A DNA stretch of 35,885 nt, taken from the IMG/VR virus record IMGVR_UViG_3300048927_000812, positions 1 through 35,885 of that record. One strand, given 5' to 3'. Positions within the stretch are counted from its first letter, which is position 1. The number at the start of each line of letters is the position of its first letter. The position numbers and the translations under genes are program-made. Below are positions 7,008 through 15,945 of this stretch, piece by piece. The stretch is from a virus. A model generated the notes under the pieces. The model saw only the letters and a program-made list of their open reading frames with translations, had not been told where the DNA came from and did not search any database.

Positions 7008-9517
7008 CAGTAATTGACCTGCGTATAGAGGGTGCGGGCTGAGCAAGAGACCGAGTTGGGCGCCGCCCAGATGATGTCGACGTCGTATGTCCCGGCAGGC
7101 AACGCCAGTGCACCTGACAGGCATACGACGTCCTGCGTTTTCATGCCGCCGCCGGGAAACACTTCCTGATAATTGATCCGCAGCCGCATGTTCCAGGTGT
7201 TGTCGCCCGAAGGGAAAGACTGCGCCACGGTGCAGATGGCGTAGATCAAACCGGGCTTGGTCAGGGTGACAGATGTCTGGAGGATCTTCAGGAACGTCGT
7301 ACCCACGCCCGTCACCGCCGACGACGCCGTCGTCACCTGCCCACCGTTGAGGCTGAAGCGCGAGCCGATCTCGATCGAGTCGACGACGATATCCTTCATG
7401 CGGACCTTGCCGTCGCCACCTATCGACGGGTCGCTGTAGGAGAAGATCGACGCGCCGGAGGGCGTCAGGAAGTTATAGGCGTTGAACAGAAACTCCAGCC
7501 GGGCCAGCGTTCCGTTATTGGTCATCACCATGCCGGAGATCAGTCGGCGGCCGTTGCTATCCACCGTCGTCCCCAGAACGGCCTTCGCCGTCACGCCTCC
7601 ACTTGCATCAACGACGATTGATCGCAGATCGTTAATCGCCCCACTGTTCGCGCCCAGGCTTGCCGAGATCGAGTTGAAGCGCTGGGCAAGGCTCTGCGTC
7701 GGCCCGGTGCCGCCTACTGGACCGACCCGAACGGTATCGACATTCATCAGCCAGCTTTGCCCATCGCCGGACTTCGCGCCCATCAGCGCCAGCGTCTCGA
7801 CAATTGCCTCGTTATCCTGCGTCTGCTGAGCCTGAAGGTTCGCCACCACTGTGCCGATCGGCTGCCCAGCCAACGTGGTTCGGGCCAGCATCATGGCATG
7901 GTTGGTCGATGCCAGCGCGCCCATATCGAACCAGTTCTGGCCGTTCAGGTCGAGGTCGTTCAACACCTCCTGCGCTGGCCGCCCCCTTACAGCCTCTGTG
8001 TCCTTCGACGTGTTATCGCCCGTCACATCAGCGCCATCAGCGGGTTTGGGCTGGTCGGGATCGTCGTCGACAATCTCAGTCCAGCTAACGCCGCCGACCC
8101 GCACGGGAGCCGTCCATGCCGTCTGCTGTTTACCGGCGAGGAATTGGGCCTGCGTCGACCAGCGATATTCGCCTTGCGCAAGCGCCTGCGGGGCCAGCGT
8201 CCAGCCGGGCGGTATTTCGCCTGTGTCGAACGCTGGTATGGCAGGAGCAGGGGTGGAATTGCGATAAACCACCACCAGCGTCGACGTTGCCAGCGGTTCC
8301 ACCACGGCCGCCTTGCTTAACCCCTCCACCGACAGCGAAAGCGAGCTAACGTTCTCCCCGACCTCGATCGAGAACTCCTTGAAAAAGCCGTAGATATTAA
8401 GCGCCTCCAGATCCGCATCAGCGATCCAGAGGCAAGGACGTGCGCGCACCGCAGCCATTCGATTGGCGACGACATCGACGGCACCCGTACGCAGCAGCGC
8501 CCGCCCGTTCATGCGCTTCGCCCAGGCGCGCTCGACGACTGTTATCTCCCCGAATGCATCGGCTTCCTTGATGCTGTAATCGGTAATTTCCGCCGTGGGC
8601 GATGCCTCGGTAAGACCGAGGCCGACAAGATTCCCCATCAGCAGCGTGCCAACCGCCACGTTGCTGCCCGCGATCGTCACGGTGATGACGCCGGAAACGT
8701 CAGGCAGATCGAGGAACGTCACCATCGTACCCACGGGCGCCTTGGCACGGTCGTAGCCGGCGGCCTGCACCCGCACCAGCGCAGCCGTCACGTCCAGCAG
8801 CGCGAGCGCATCAACAGCCTGGGCAGGATCGAAGGTCAACACGATATTGCCGGCGGACGTGGTCGCGGTGCCCAGCGCTTCATCGAACATCGCCCAGCGA
8901 TTGGTAGGGCCGATGTCGAGCCACTCCGCGCTGCCGTCAGAAGGTTCATGGCCGATGTTGGCAACAATCAGGCTTTCCCAGCGGCGATGATTACGGATGA
9001 CCCGGCCGCCGGAGGGATAGGTGGTGCCCACCGCCCAGGCGGGATAATCATTTTCAGCCACACTGCTGGCGGTCAGCACGCCGTCATTGATCGCAGCCGG
9101 TTGCAGCAACTGGAGCGTAGAGACCGCCTGATCCGGCGCGGGATCTTCTCCGCCATCGGCAACCAGGCTGGTTTCTGCCAGACCTTCGACCGTCAGGGTG
9201 CAGAAGCTGGTCGGCGGCAGTGCCAGATCAATCGAGAAATCCTTGTAGAAGCCAACGAACGACAGGCTTTCCAACTCGTCGTCTGCGATCCATTCCACTG
9301 CCGTGGCGCGCAACCCGGCCAGAGTGCGTTGCAAGGCATCGACGTCATCGGTGGGCAGCTGCATGCGCACTGACATCCGGCGTGCAAAGCCGCGCTCTAC
9401 CACGCGCGTGACGCCAAACTTGTCGGTCTCGCGCCGACTATAATCGACAATACCGATAGAGGGCTGGGCTTCGGTCGTGCCCAGCCCAATCGTCTCGCCG
9501 CCAACGACCACCTTCAT
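7007..9517 (-). CDS. Tail-tip/hub protein with an internal domain duplication
   Basis: This 836-residue protein follows the tape measure with a four-base overlap (ATGA). Two homologous segments are visible: residues 11-113 (GLGTTEAQPS to LTVEGL) and 299-400 (GLGLTEASPT to LSVEGL). They share VVER, RRM/KRM, WIAD.(E/D)LE(S/A)L and FGF/YGF-type (Y/F)K(D/E)FSI motifs. Between them (about 155-215) lies an AWAVGTTYP...GPTNRWAMFD module seen in many phage tail proteins. The C-terminal half (about 520-836) resembles the DUF1983-like C-terminal part of lambda gpJ-type host-specificity proteins and ends in a beta-rich receptor-type domain. It most likely makes the distal tail or hub and contacts the host. 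No separate gpL/gpK/gpI-like genes are present, so it may do several jobs. Confidence 0.75.
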   Translation of the reverse strand: MKVVVGGETIGLGTTEAQPSIGIVDYSRRETDKFGVTRVVERGFARRMSVRMQLPTDDVDALQRTLAGLRATAVEWIADDELESLSFVGFYKDFSIDLALPPTSFCTLTVEGLAETSLVADGGEDPAPDQAVSTLQLLQPAAINDGVLTASSVAENDYPAWAVGTTYPSGGRVIRNHRRWESLIVANIGHEPSDGSAEWLDIGPTNRWAMFDEALGTATTSAGNIVLTFDPAQAVDALALLDVTAALVRVQAAGYDRAKAPVGTMVTFLDLPDVSGVITVTIAGSNVAVGTLLMGNLVGLGLTEASPTAEITDYSIKEADAFGEITVVERAWAKRMNGRALLRTGAVDVVANRMAAVRARPCLWIADADLEALNIYGFFKEFSIEVGENVSSLSLSVEGLSKAAVVEPLATSTLVVVYRNSTPAPAIPAFDTGEIPPGWTLAPQALAQGEYRWSTQAQFLAGKQQTAWTAPVRVGGVSWTEIVDDDPDQPKPADGADVTGDNTSKDTEAVRGRPAQEVLNDLDLNGQNWFDMGALASTNHAMMLARTTLAGQPIGTVVANLQAQQTQDNEAIVETLALMGAKSGDGQSWLMNVDTVRVGPVGGTGPTQSLAQRFNSISASLGANSGAINDLRSIVVDASGGVTAKAVLGTTVDSNGRRLISGMVMTNNGTLARLEFLFNAYNFLTPSGASIFSYSDPSIGGDGKVRMKDIVVDSIEIGSRFSLNGGQVTTASSAVTGVGTTFLKILQTSVTLTKPGLIYAICTVAQSFPSGDNTWNMRLRINYQEVFPGGGMKTQDVVCLSGALALPAGTYDVDIIWAAPNSVSCSARTLYTQVNY

Positions 9518-12500
9518 GCGGCGACGCCCGTCACGCTGATCGCCGTGCCGCCGCTGGCAGCGGTCACGTCATCCAGCTTCCGCTTGATTTCGCTGCTTTT
9601 GCCCGCATTGGCCGCATGTCCGGCATTATTCTCCTCGCGCATCCGCGCCACCTCCGCGCGAAGCCCTTTCACCTCAGTGGCAAGATCGTCATTAGACGCT
9701 CTAGTCGTGGCGCCGCTCGCCTGCGCAGCGGCCGCAGCGGCAGCGATCGTGCTGGCGGTCGAACTGCCGCCGCTGTCTGCTAACGCAGTAATCGCGGCAT
9801 AGGTTAGTTCGAGGCTCGACGCGGTCTGCGCCTGCACCCGGTCCAGTTCCTGCCGGCTTGTCGCCACCAGCTCGGCCGCGCGCAGCAGCGATTGACTGAG
9901 GCCCGGCAGCGACTTCGCTGCATCCTGATCGCCACCGCGCGCTGCCGCATTGGCCGCGTTGAACTGGCCGAGCAGGGAAGCGAAGCCCCCATCTTCATTG
10001 CCGCCGGTGAGACCCCGGATGCGTTTCACCTCATCCATGATGCTATCGCCGACACTGGTCCACGCATCGCGCAGCTGCTCGGCTGCTTTGGCCGCCTCCT
10101 GCGCGTCCTGCATGGCCCATATCTGCTGTTGCAGCACGCGGTTGCTCGCATCAAGCTCGGCAAGATCGAGGGCGCGGAGCGCTGCCGTGTCACCCTTCAA
10201 CTCCAGCAACTTGCGTTGCAGATCCTGCCGCTCCGACAGAATGTCTGCCGCGCTGCTCGCACCGTTCATGCTCGCTTGCAGATCGGCAAAGGCGGGAGCC
10301 AGTTGCATCAGCGTGGCGTAGGTGGCCTGCCCGGCGGATGTCGTCAGATCCTGCGCCTCCACGAGCGCACGGAACCCGGCCAGCGACGAAGGCATTGCCA
10401 GATCGAGGCTATCGAAAACTTTGGCGAACTGCGCGGTCTTCGCAGCCGCCTGTTCCGCCTTGGAATAATAGGTCTCGAAATAGGTCTGTACGGCGCCCGT
10501 CATGTCGCTGAGGCTGTCGAACTGGTCGGCCAGCGCCATCTTGAGGTCGGTTGACAGGCCATATGTCGCAAGGCCGAGCATATCGAGCGAACTTGTGACC
10601 TGTTCCGCCGTCGATGCAACGCGCGCCAGCGTTTCGAACAGGCCTTCGCCAACCTGCTGGAACCGTTCGATGCCGGGAAACGCCGCCTTCGCCATATCGT
10701 CAGCGGCGGCGCCGAACACGGCATTGAGCTTTTCGGCAATCTCCTCCCCGGTCAGGCCGTTGAGGTCGATCTTGCCAATCTTGACCACAAAGCTGTTCAA
10801 CCGCTGCTGGATGGCTTCTGTGGATTGGCCGAGTGGGCCAGCTGCAGCGGCGATGGCATCATTGAATTGACGCAGGATCAGCGTGAACTGGTTTTCCAGC
10901 CCGCTGTCAGCGTCGGAATATTGCGTCGAATATTTGGTCGACGTGGTGATGCCGAACGTCTTCTTCTTCTTTTTGATGTCGGAATAATAGGAGGCGTCGT
11001 ACCCGCTGCCGAGGATCTGTTGCAGTGTCTGATCGCTGCCATAGAGGCCTGCGCCCACGACGCTGGTCTTGGTGCCGAACAGCGAACCGATGGCTTTGCC
11101 GATGCCGCCCAATATCCCGCCGAGGATCGGCACCTTGGACAGCAGCCCGCCACCGGTGAGAAGGCCGGAAATCACCTTGCCGGTCGTGTCCGTCTGGAAC
11201 CCGGTCGCGACGCCGTCGGAGGCATTGATATTGCCCTCGCGCACCAGCAGCGTCGCAAAGCCGCCGATCTGGCTTTCGATGGCGCTAAGCGATGCGGCCA
11301 TCTGGCGCGAATAGGACAGCATGACCGTGTCGACTTCCTTCAGCGCGTCGATCGACTTCTTGATGCTATCCGACTTGGCGCTGCTATCGCCCAGCACCGT
11401 GCCTGTCCCGTCGTTGGCCTTGGGCAAGCTGCTGCCGCCCCCTCCGAACGCACCAGCGATGCCGACGCCGATCGATGCGAGCGCTGCGATCGTCGCTGCG
11501 CCGGCGGCCAAGTTGAGCGGGAATGGCAGGGACGAGATTGCCGTGACGACCGCCTCCACGGCTTTTGCCGCCGTACGCGTGCCGCTCTTCGCAACCGATG
11601 AGACTGTCTCTACCGCGTCCTGCGCCATGGCACGCACCGACAGGGCGAATTCAACAGCACGGAAAGCCTTTTCCGCCGTCTCCATCGCTTTATAGCCCGA
11701 CGATCCTTCGTGGAAGAAACCCTTGGCGGCCGACGCCATGTCGCCATAAGCGCCAATCTGCGCGGTCGACGTGGCAAGATGATGCCGGGCCGTTTCGCGC
11801 GCTTTTGCCTGTTCACTGGTCGCAGCCCGCAAGCGAACGATATGCTCCGCGTCCGCCCGCTCCTGTTCGGCCCGATTATTGGCATAGATGGACGCCATCC
11901 CGCCGATCGCATCACCGACACGCCCGAACGCATCAGCCATGCCCTGGGCACCATTCTGGACGTTGCCGGCGATCAGATCCCACTGGTTCGCGGTGAACGC
12001 CAGGGCGTCGCTATATTCGCGCTGGGCCTCCGTCAGCCGCTGCTGTTGCTCGGCGATCTGCACTTGCTGGGCGATGTAGGTCGCTCTGTCGCCGGCGTTC
12101 AGCTTTTCGGCCTCCTGTCCTGCCTTCACGGTAGCAAGCGCCTTCACACGTTCCATATCGGTAGCACCGACCAGACGCAGTTCTTCTCGCAATTCGGCGA
12201 GACGATCATTGCCGGCGGCCGTCATGCTGTTGAACCGATCGGTCGCCTGCGCCGCGCGCACACGCTCGCGAACCGCTTGCTGATCCGCCAACGCCCTGGT
12301 CGCGCGCTCCGCTTCTTCCTTTAGGCCGCGCTGCTGCGCCACTTCGATAGCCGCGAGCAACGGCAGATCCGCAATCCGGTCCTGAACAAGCTCGGCGGCC
12401 CGTTCGGACGTCACGAGACCCGACGCCACCATGGCGTTCACCTGTTCCTGCGCAATCGCCTGCTCCCGCGTGGATGCCGTCGCTTTGGCACCGTCGGCAA

Positions 12501-13881
12501 CACGCTGGGCGACGGACAGCTGAACCTGCCGGTTCACGGCAGCCTCGATATCGCCGCGCTGTTTGATGGCTTGGGATTCCGCCTTAACCCGCGCTTCGGC
12601 AACCAGTGCGGCAGCATCGGACACCCGATAGGCGTCGGCCACGGCATTCAGGTTCCGGATCTGGGCGGCCGTGGCTTCCGCATCGCGGGCGAGCTGCTGC
12701 GCGTGCCGATCAACCTTGGGCTTCTCCGGGGTCCGATCCGCCTTGATCGCCGCAGCCTGTTTTTGCAGATCGGCGAGCTTGTTCGAACGCAGCTGCTGGG
12801 TCACGTCCTGACCGAACCTGGTCATGGCCGCATTGGCCTCATTGAATGCACCCTTATAGGCGCCGCCCGCGTCGGCGAGGATGTCGCTGATGCCCTTGCC
12901 TTCGAACACACCTTTTACGATGGCGCTGATGGCGCGGAAGGTGCCCACAAAACTGGAATAAAGCCCGGCCAGCGCATTGCGACCGGCGGTGGTCATCCAG
13001 TCCATGGCCTGCCCGAACCACTTGCCCATGTTGCCAAGGTCCAGGCCGACGCTCCGGGCCATGACCTGGAATGTCGCGGTAACAACATCACCCGTCGAAA
13101 CCGACGTATCCTTCAGCCGCTTGATTTCGGCGTGGGTGAGACCCAGGCCTGCGATCATGGGCTTGGTATCGACGCCTTTCGATACTTCGCGGCTGAACAG
13201 GGCAAGCGCGGCGACAGCGGCCCCGGCACCCACCGCCAGCGGCGCGAACCGGACTGCCACCGCGCCCAGCTCCGCAAAGAACCCTTTGACGCCGCCCTCG
13301 GCCATCTGCGCCACCTGGATGATTTGCCCCGCCTGCGTCGCGAAAATCTGCATGGGCGGCGAACCAGAGGCCGCCATGGTCGCAATATCGTTGATCTGGA
13401 AGGAAAGCTGGGTCATCGACCCGCCGCGCTTGCCGGCCTTACCAGCGGTAGCATCAAGCCGATCCATCTCCGCGCTGGCAGCACGAAGGCGGGCAGCGAC
13501 CTCGGTCAGTCCACGGCTGTCAGCATCGGTCGCCCGCATCTCCGCCCGCATCTGGCGGATTTCGGACGCGCTCTTGCCGAAAACCTCGATCTGGCGCTCC
13601 AGCTGGCGCACCATACCTTCACTGGCTTTTTCGACGCGACTGGTGTCACGGGCGACGCTTGCCAGTTCGCGGGACGCCATGTTGCCGAAGCTGCTGATGC
13701 TGGCGCTCGCGCCCCGAAGATCGACCGCCCCCTTTGCCGCCCCTTCCATTTTCTGGAATTCGCGAGCGACGTTGGCGACGGTCTGCCCCACTAGGTCATC
13801 CATCGACCGCAATTGGCCAAAGCTGTCAAAGAAATTGATGGCAAAGCCGACTTCCAGCGTTGCAACTTCACCATCTGCCAT
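9514..13881 (-). CDS. Tail tape measure protein
   Basis: The 1455-residue protein starts at ATG 13881 with AAGGA seven bases upstream. It has the expected tape-measure build: a long helical N-terminal part rich in Ala, Gln, Arg and Glu, the segment MTQLSFQINDIATMAASGSP followed by MQIFATQAGQI (about residues 156-187), which is typical of lambda-H-like tape measures, a hydrophobic stretch (about 204-229), a second Gly/Ala-rich hydrophobic stretch (about 785-815), and C-terminal helices with MREENN. The length fixes tail length; at about 1.5 angstrom per residue this suggests a tail of roughly 200 nm. It is preceded by the G/GT-type chaperone frames, as expected for a siphophage. Confidence 0.93.
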   Translation of the reverse strand: MADGEVATLEVGFAINFFDSFGQLRSMDDLVGQTVANVAREFQKMEGAAKGAVDLRGASASISSFGNMASRELASVARDTSRVEKASEGMVRQLERQIEVFGKSASEIRQMRAEMRATDADSRGLTEVAARLRAASAEMDRLDATAGKAGKRGGSMTQLSFQINDIATMAASGSPPMQIFATQAGQIIQVAQMAEGGVKGFFAELGAVAVRFAPLAVGAGAAVAALALFSREVSKGVDTKPMIAGLGLTHAEIKRLKDTSVSTGDVVTATFQVMARSVGLDLGNMGKWFGQAMDWMTTAGRNALAGLYSSFVGTFRAISAIVKGVFEGKGISDILADAGGAYKGAFNEANAAMTRFGQDVTQQLRSNKLADLQKQAAAIKADRTPEKPKVDRHAQQLARDAEATAAQIRNLNAVADAYRVSDAAALVAEARVKAESQAIKQRGDIEAAVNRQVQLSVAQRVADGAKATASTREQAIAQEQVNAMVASGLVTSERAAELVQDRIADLPLLAAIEVAQQRGLKEEAERATRALADQQAVRERVRAAQATDRFNSMTAAGNDRLAELREELRLVGATDMERVKALATVKAGQEAEKLNAGDRATYIAQQVQIAEQQQRLTEAQREYSDALAFTANQWDLIAGNVQNGAQGMADAFGRVGDAIGGMASIYANNRAEQERADAEHIVRLRAATSEQAKARETARHHLATSTAQIGAYGDMASAAKGFFHEGSSGYKAMETAEKAFRAVEFALSVRAMAQDAVETVSSVAKSGTRTAAKAVEAVVTAISSLPFPLNLAAGAATIAALASIGVGIAGAFGGGGSSLPKANDGTGTVLGDSSAKSDSIKKSIDALKEVDTVMLSYSRQMAASLSAIESQIGGFATLLVREGNINASDGVATGFQTDTTGKVISGLLTGGGLLSKVPILGGILGGIGKAIGSLFGTKTSVVGAGLYGSDQTLQQILGSGYDASYYSDIKKKKKTFGITTSTKYSTQYSDADSGLENQFTLILRQFNDAIAAAAGPLGQSTEAIQQRLNSFVVKIGKIDLNGLTGEEIAEKLNAVFGAAADDMAKAAFPGIERFQQVGEGLFETLARVASTAEQVTSSLDMLGLATYGLSTDLKMALADQFDSLSDMTGAVQTYFETYYSKAEQAAAKTAQFAKVFDSLDLAMPSSLAGFRALVEAQDLTTSAGQATYATLMQLAPAFADLQASMNGASSAADILSERQDLQRKLLELKGDTAALRALDLAELDASNRVLQQQIWAMQDAQEAAKAAEQLRDAWTSVGDSIMDEVKRIRGLTGGNEDGGFASLLGQFNAANAAARGGDQDAAKSLPGLSQSLLRAAELVATSRQELDRVQAQTASSLELTYAAITALADSGGSSTASTIAAAAAAAQASGATTRASNDDLATEVKGLRAEVARMREENNAGHAANAGKSSEIKRKLDDVTAASGGTAISVTGVAA

Positions 13882-13893
13882 CGATCATTCCTT

Positions 13894-14397
13894 TTATCCC
13901 AGCACCATGCACAGCTGGGCCACTTCGGTTTCACGTTCGCGCTGCGTGACCTCGCCACGCCATGGAGGCGGGCAGGACTCGCTTTCGGCCCGGCGGCCTT
14001 CCGCCAGATATTCGAGGGACAGCTTGCGGATGAGCCGCGCTTCCCACGGGGCGAGCCGGGTGCCGGTCAGTTGTGACCATGCCTGTATCGACTGCCAGCT
14101 GACCGGAGCCGACCCCATCCCCGCCGCCTCGGTCAGCCCGATCTCGATCAGCCGGCTAATGATATGAGGCGCCGGGTTCGGCGGCATGGGCGGCCTGATC
14201 TTCCGCCGCTTCAACTGATCGATGCGGCTGATAGCGGGCGGCCGATCCTTGGCCTGCGCCCGCTTGGTGCCCTCCGCCGGCTTAGGCGCGGCATTGAGCC
14301 ACGCCATCTGCCGGACATAGAGCTTCAGCTGGTCGTCGAGCCTGCCGAGAACTTTCCCCAGTCGCCCACGAATTTGCCCGCCTGCGCCTTGATCCAA
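13894..14397 (-). CDS. T part of a gpGT-like tail assembly chaperone (made by -1 frameshift)
   Basis: This frame lies -1 relative to the upstream chaperone gene and overlaps it by 73 bases. Its only possible starts near the beginning are poor (TTG at 14397, no ribosome binding site). It is entered through the slippery GGGAAAG at 14352-14358. After slippage the frame continues from base 14352 as VLGRLDDQLK and gives 152 residues ending AQLCMVLG, so the fusion is about 279 residues. The segment carries a Lys/Arg/Pro-rich stretch (IDQLKRRKIRPPMPP) and a helical C-terminus. In lambda, G and GT coat the tape measure and recruit tail tube protein; the position directly before the tape measure gene matches. 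Confidence 0.82.
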   Translation of the reverse strand: MDQGAGGQIRGRLGKVLGRLDDQLKLYVRQMAWLNAAPKPAEGTKRAQAKDRPPAISRIDQLKRRKIRPPMPPNPAPHIISRLIEIGLTEAAGMGSAPVSWQSIQAWSQLTGTRLAPWEARLIRKLSLEYLAEGRRAESESCPPPWRGEVTQRERETEVAQLCMVLG

Positions 14398-14732
14398 CCC
14401 AACGTCGGATCGGCATAGACTGCATGATGCAGCGCGGAGCCTGCGAGATCATCGACCTCGATATGGTGGAAACGCGCGGTCAGGGCGGCGAGGTCTTCGG
14501 CCTCTTCAGCCCGGCGCTGGGCAATCGGAGCCAGCGCGACCTTGCCGTCATTGTCCTGCATGCGCTGAAGGGCGCGAGCGGACTGGCGTTCCTCGACCTG
14601 GGCAAACTCCTGCGAACCAGGACCAAACAGGTCAATGCCTACCGGCTCGCCGTTTTCATATAGAAACGAGCCGTCCGGCCCCTTCAGGTGGAGAAACGCG
14701 GTAGCGGCAACAGCAAGAATCTTGATCTTCAT
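14325..14732 (-). CDS. gpG-like tail assembly chaperone
   Basis: The 135-residue protein starts at ATG 14732 with AGGA seven bases upstream. It begins MKIKILAVAATAFLHL, contains a Glu/Ala/Arg-rich helical centre and ends in the frameshift zone (FVGDWGK, then FSAGSTTS before the stop). Position between tail tube and tape measure, size, and the shared N-terminus with the frameshift product make it the G-type chaperone. It has no transmembrane signal despite the hydrophobic N-terminus. It should be made in large excess over the fusion. Confidence 0.82.
   Translation of the reverse strand: MKIKILAVAATAFLHLKGPDGSFLYENGEPVGIDLFGPGSQEFAQVEERQSARALQRMQDNDGKVALAPIAQRRAEEAEDLAALTARFHHIEVDDLAGSALHHAVYADPTLGWIKAQAGKFVGDWGKFSAGSTTS
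14352..14358 (-). other. Programmed -1 ribosomal frameshift site GGGAAAG
   Basis: On the minus strand the heptamer reads G GGA AAG in the frame of the upstream chaperone gene (codons TGG GGA AAG, residues Trp125-Gly126-Lys127). It has the X XXY YYZ form and is the same heptamer, in the same register, used by lambda G/GT. A -1 slip gives GGG AAA and continues in the downstream frame, while non-shifted ribosomes stop at TGA 14325-14327. Confidence 0.85.
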
Positions 14733-14757
14733 GGACTTGTCCTTTCGCGGGAAGGTT

Positions 14758-14800
14758 GCACCAGCCCACCCCGCGCCCGCGATGCGGGGCGAGCTGGTGC
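14758..14800 (-). other. Two-tier hairpin between tail tube and chaperone genes
   Basis: An outer 8-bp stem (GCACCAGC at 14758-14765 with GCTGGTGC at 14793-14800) encloses a 6-bp CCCCGC/GCGGGG stem (14769-14774 with 14784-14789), separated by a 3-by-3 internal loop. No U-tract follows on the minus strand, so it is not a standard intrinsic terminator. It lies right after the highly expressed tail tube gene, which would suit an mRNA-stabilising 3' structure or an attenuator. Confidence 0.6.
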
Positions 14801-14840
14801 GCAGAGACCGGCCAGAGCCGGAAGCTGCTAGAATGCGGGC

Positions 14841-15284
14841 TTAGGGTGCGGGCACCTTGACGACGACCGTGTTGATCTCGACCGAGGGCGCGGCGGTCAC
14901 GATGCTGTCAGCGCCGTCAATCGTTTCGGGATAACCGAAGGTGCGACCCTGAAAATAGCGGATCGAACCATCGGGCAGGGTCACCTTGAAGGCGTAAAGG
15001 TTATTACTGACAGCCGAGGCGCGCAGCAGCGTCTGTCCGGCGTCGGCATCGTCATGCGCCACGGTGGGCTGAAGCGTGCCATAGTCGACGGACCCCTTAT
15101 GCTTCTGTTTCGGCCCTTTGAGGGGCTGAAACTCAACCTTGGCATAGGAGGCGCCGATCGCACCGATCTTGTCGATCTGCCCGATTTCCGTGTAGGTTAG
15201 CGCCGCGTAGCCAGCGGCATCCTGCGTGGCAGGAACGCCCGCCGAAATGGCGAGCGCCGTGCCCGCCGCAGTAATGGACGTCAT
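14841..15284 (-). CDS. Major tail tube protein
   Basis: The 147-residue protein has AAGGAG six bases before ATG 15284. It starts with an Ala/Gly-rich arm (MTSITAAGTALAISAGVP) and has features of lambda-V/HK97-type tail tube proteins: a YTEIGQIDKIGAIGASY segment, the KHKGSVDYG segment with Lys-Gly, and a C-terminal run of short beta strands (SVEINTVVVKV). It follows the tail terminator and precedes the chaperones, the normal order. It polymerises into the tail tube around the tape measure. Confidence 0.88.
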   Translation of the reverse strand: MTSITAAGTALAISAGVPATQDAAGYAALTYTEIGQIDKIGAIGASYAKVEFQPLKGPKQKHKGSVDYGTLQPTVAHDDADAGQTLLRASAVSNNLYAFKVTLPDGSIRYFQGRTFGYPETIDGADSIVTAAPSVEINTVVVKVPAP

Positions 15285-15352
15285 ATCATTCTCCTTTGGA
15301 GGCGAACCGGCTCAGCCGGTGATGTCGTTCGCGCGGGCGAACCTTGGGGCGA

Positions 15353-15532
15353 TCAGGCGTCCTTGGCGGCCTTGTCATCGGCAGTCGGCGCGCGCACCAG
15401 GCCCGCCGCTTCATAATTGCCGAACACGCCTTCCGGCAGATCGACGACGCTGCCGGCGGTGAAATGCTGTTCGGTGCCGGTATCATTGAAAGTGCTGATG
15501 ATGAAGGCCTTCTTCGTCTTCGTAGTCGCCAT
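15353..15532 (-). CDS. Small head-tail region protein, 59 residues
   Basis: The start at ATG 15532 has GAGGAG seven bases upstream, and that site overlaps the stop of the previous gene. The protein begins MATTKTKKAFIISTF, contains G-S-V-V-D-L and a later AAGLV, and ends in a charged tail (ADDKAAKDA). It shares this layout with the 52-residue protein at 17143-17301. Small proteins of this build are common in HK97-like structural operons; none has a function I can name. Confidence 0.75.
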   Translation of the reverse strand: MATTKTKKAFIISTFNDTGTEQHFTAGSVVDLPEGVFGNYEAAGLVRAPTADDKAAKDA

Positions 15533-15543
15533 GTCGTTACTCC

Positions 15544-15945
15544 TCACACCTGCGCGTCGAAGGTGACGCGGAAATCCTGTGTCTGTTCAAAGCTGTTGCC
15601 GGGGCCGCCCACGTCTGGACCGGTGCCTGCGGTCAGAATGGAAACGCGCCGCGCCCCGCCCAGATCGCCGGTTCGACCTGCGCAACACGCTTTCACAAGG
15701 TCGATGATCTCATTCTGGTCCCGATAGCTCGCTGCCCTGACGGTCACCGCCACGCGGGCGATCTGTCGGACCCAACCGACCCGCTTGAGCGGCTGACGAT
15801 CCACGACGCTGACGGTGCGCACCAGAAGCGCGGGCAAAATCACGCCCTCGGGCAGCCTGCCACCCTTGATGCTCGCCTCCGCGACCCGTTCGGTCACAGG
15901 AACGTCTTCCCGCAGCAGCGCGCCGATGATGTCGCTGCCAGTCAT
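15544..15945 (-). CDS. Tail terminator / DUF3168-like tail completion protein
   Basis: The 133-residue protein overlaps the gp10-like gene by four bases (ATGA). Its mixed pattern (GRLPEGVILPALLVRTVS, then RVAVTVRA, then DLVKACC and RVSILTAGTGPDV) and its position between HK97 gp10-like protein and tail tube match the lambda U/DUF3168 group, which caps the tail tube and joins it to the head. The family assignment is by pattern and order. Confidence 0.75.
   Translation of the reverse strand: MTGSDIIGALLREDVPVTERVAEASIKGGRLPEGVILPALLVRTVSVVDRQPLKRVGWVRQIARVAVTVRAASYRDQNEIIDLVKACCAGRTGDLGGARRVSILTAGTGPDVGGPGNSFEQTQDFRVTFDAQV

Noticed and set aside
12571-13794. 407-codon plus-strand open frame (and the 396-codon frame at 12977-14167)
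   Set aside because: Both lie opposite the tape measure gene and have low-complexity shadow composition.
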